A stretch of DNA of 5,093 bases from an uncultured Treponema sp. (GTDB lineage Bacteria; Spirochaetota; Spirochaetia; Treponematales; Treponemataceae): assembly GCA_905236465.1 (NCBI GenBank), contig CAJOQA010000011.1:1-5093 (forward strand). The letters run 5' to 3'. The position numbers were made by a program, and so were the translations under genes. Below, piece after piece: positions 5,064 through 5,093 of the stretch. Within the stretch, counting starts at the first letter, position 1; each line of letters opens with the position of its first letter. The notes beneath the pieces were generated by a model, which worked only from the letters and a program-made list of their open reading frames with translations, made no database searches and was not told the origin of the DNA.

Positions 5064-5093
5064 TCACTTGTATAAAGAAATGCTATAGGGGCA

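Noticed and set aside
5064..5093. Possible plus-strand -10 boxes (TATAAA, TATAGG) for a divergent gene
   Set aside because: No matching -35 at a good distance, and the window ends before any gene start.

Overview
The window most likely comes from the chromosome of a diderm bacterium of fairly low to middle GC, and a Treponema-like spirochaete is my best guess. The reasons are a periplasmic binding protein with a plain signal peptide (no lipid-attachment Cys, unlike Gram-positive homologues), a short lipoprotein with a relaxed FFSC lipobox, and AAGGA/GGAGG ribosome binding sites. The genus is an inference from style, not from a marker gene.

Left end (1-644, minus strand): an AT-rich stretch with a phospholipase-D-like (HKD) domain ORF whose stop overlaps, in another frame, a fragment carrying a helicase Walker A motif that runs off the window. 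Together they look like a DNA/RNA helicase gene of the PLD-DEAD/DEAH-DUF3427 type that has lost the linker between its PLD and helicase domains and has shifted frame. An intrinsic terminator at 611-640 separates it from a small lipoprotein gene (645-1106, minus).

Middle (1085-1876): the lipoprotein gene and a class I glutamine-amidotransferase-fold hydrolase (gamma-glutamyl-GABA hydrolase/peptidase C26 family, 1173-1868, plus) diverge from overlapping promoters. A candidate 11-codon leader ORF sits in front of the hydrolase and overlaps its start by ATGA. The hydrolase converges on the next operon with only 5 bp between stop codons.

Right (1874-5093, minus strand): a complete polar amino acid ABC importer operon, most like glutamate/glutamine systems, in the order binding protein, permease, permease, ATPase. 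The junctions are very tight (TGATATG, ATGA, TAACATG), so the four proteins are probably translated in a coupled way from one mRNA. A good sigma-70-like promoter (5010-5038), a strong ribosome binding site and a perfect 15-bp palindrome (5049-5063) lie upstream. The importer would bring glutamate or a related amino acid into the cell. The neighbouring hydrolase could cleave a gamma-glutamyl compound to release glutamate, so a shared theme of glutamate or gamma-glutamyl nitrogen use is plausible but not proven.

Most of the window is ordinary metabolism and transport. The points most worth a second look are the broken PLD-helicase gene, the coupled leader ORF, the overlapping divergent promoters with a predicted leaderless lipoprotein mRNA, and the palindrome upstream of the importer. 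I see no tRNA, rRNA, CRISPR array, insertion sequence or recognisable riboswitch. At 5064-5093 I see nothing I can call with confidence.
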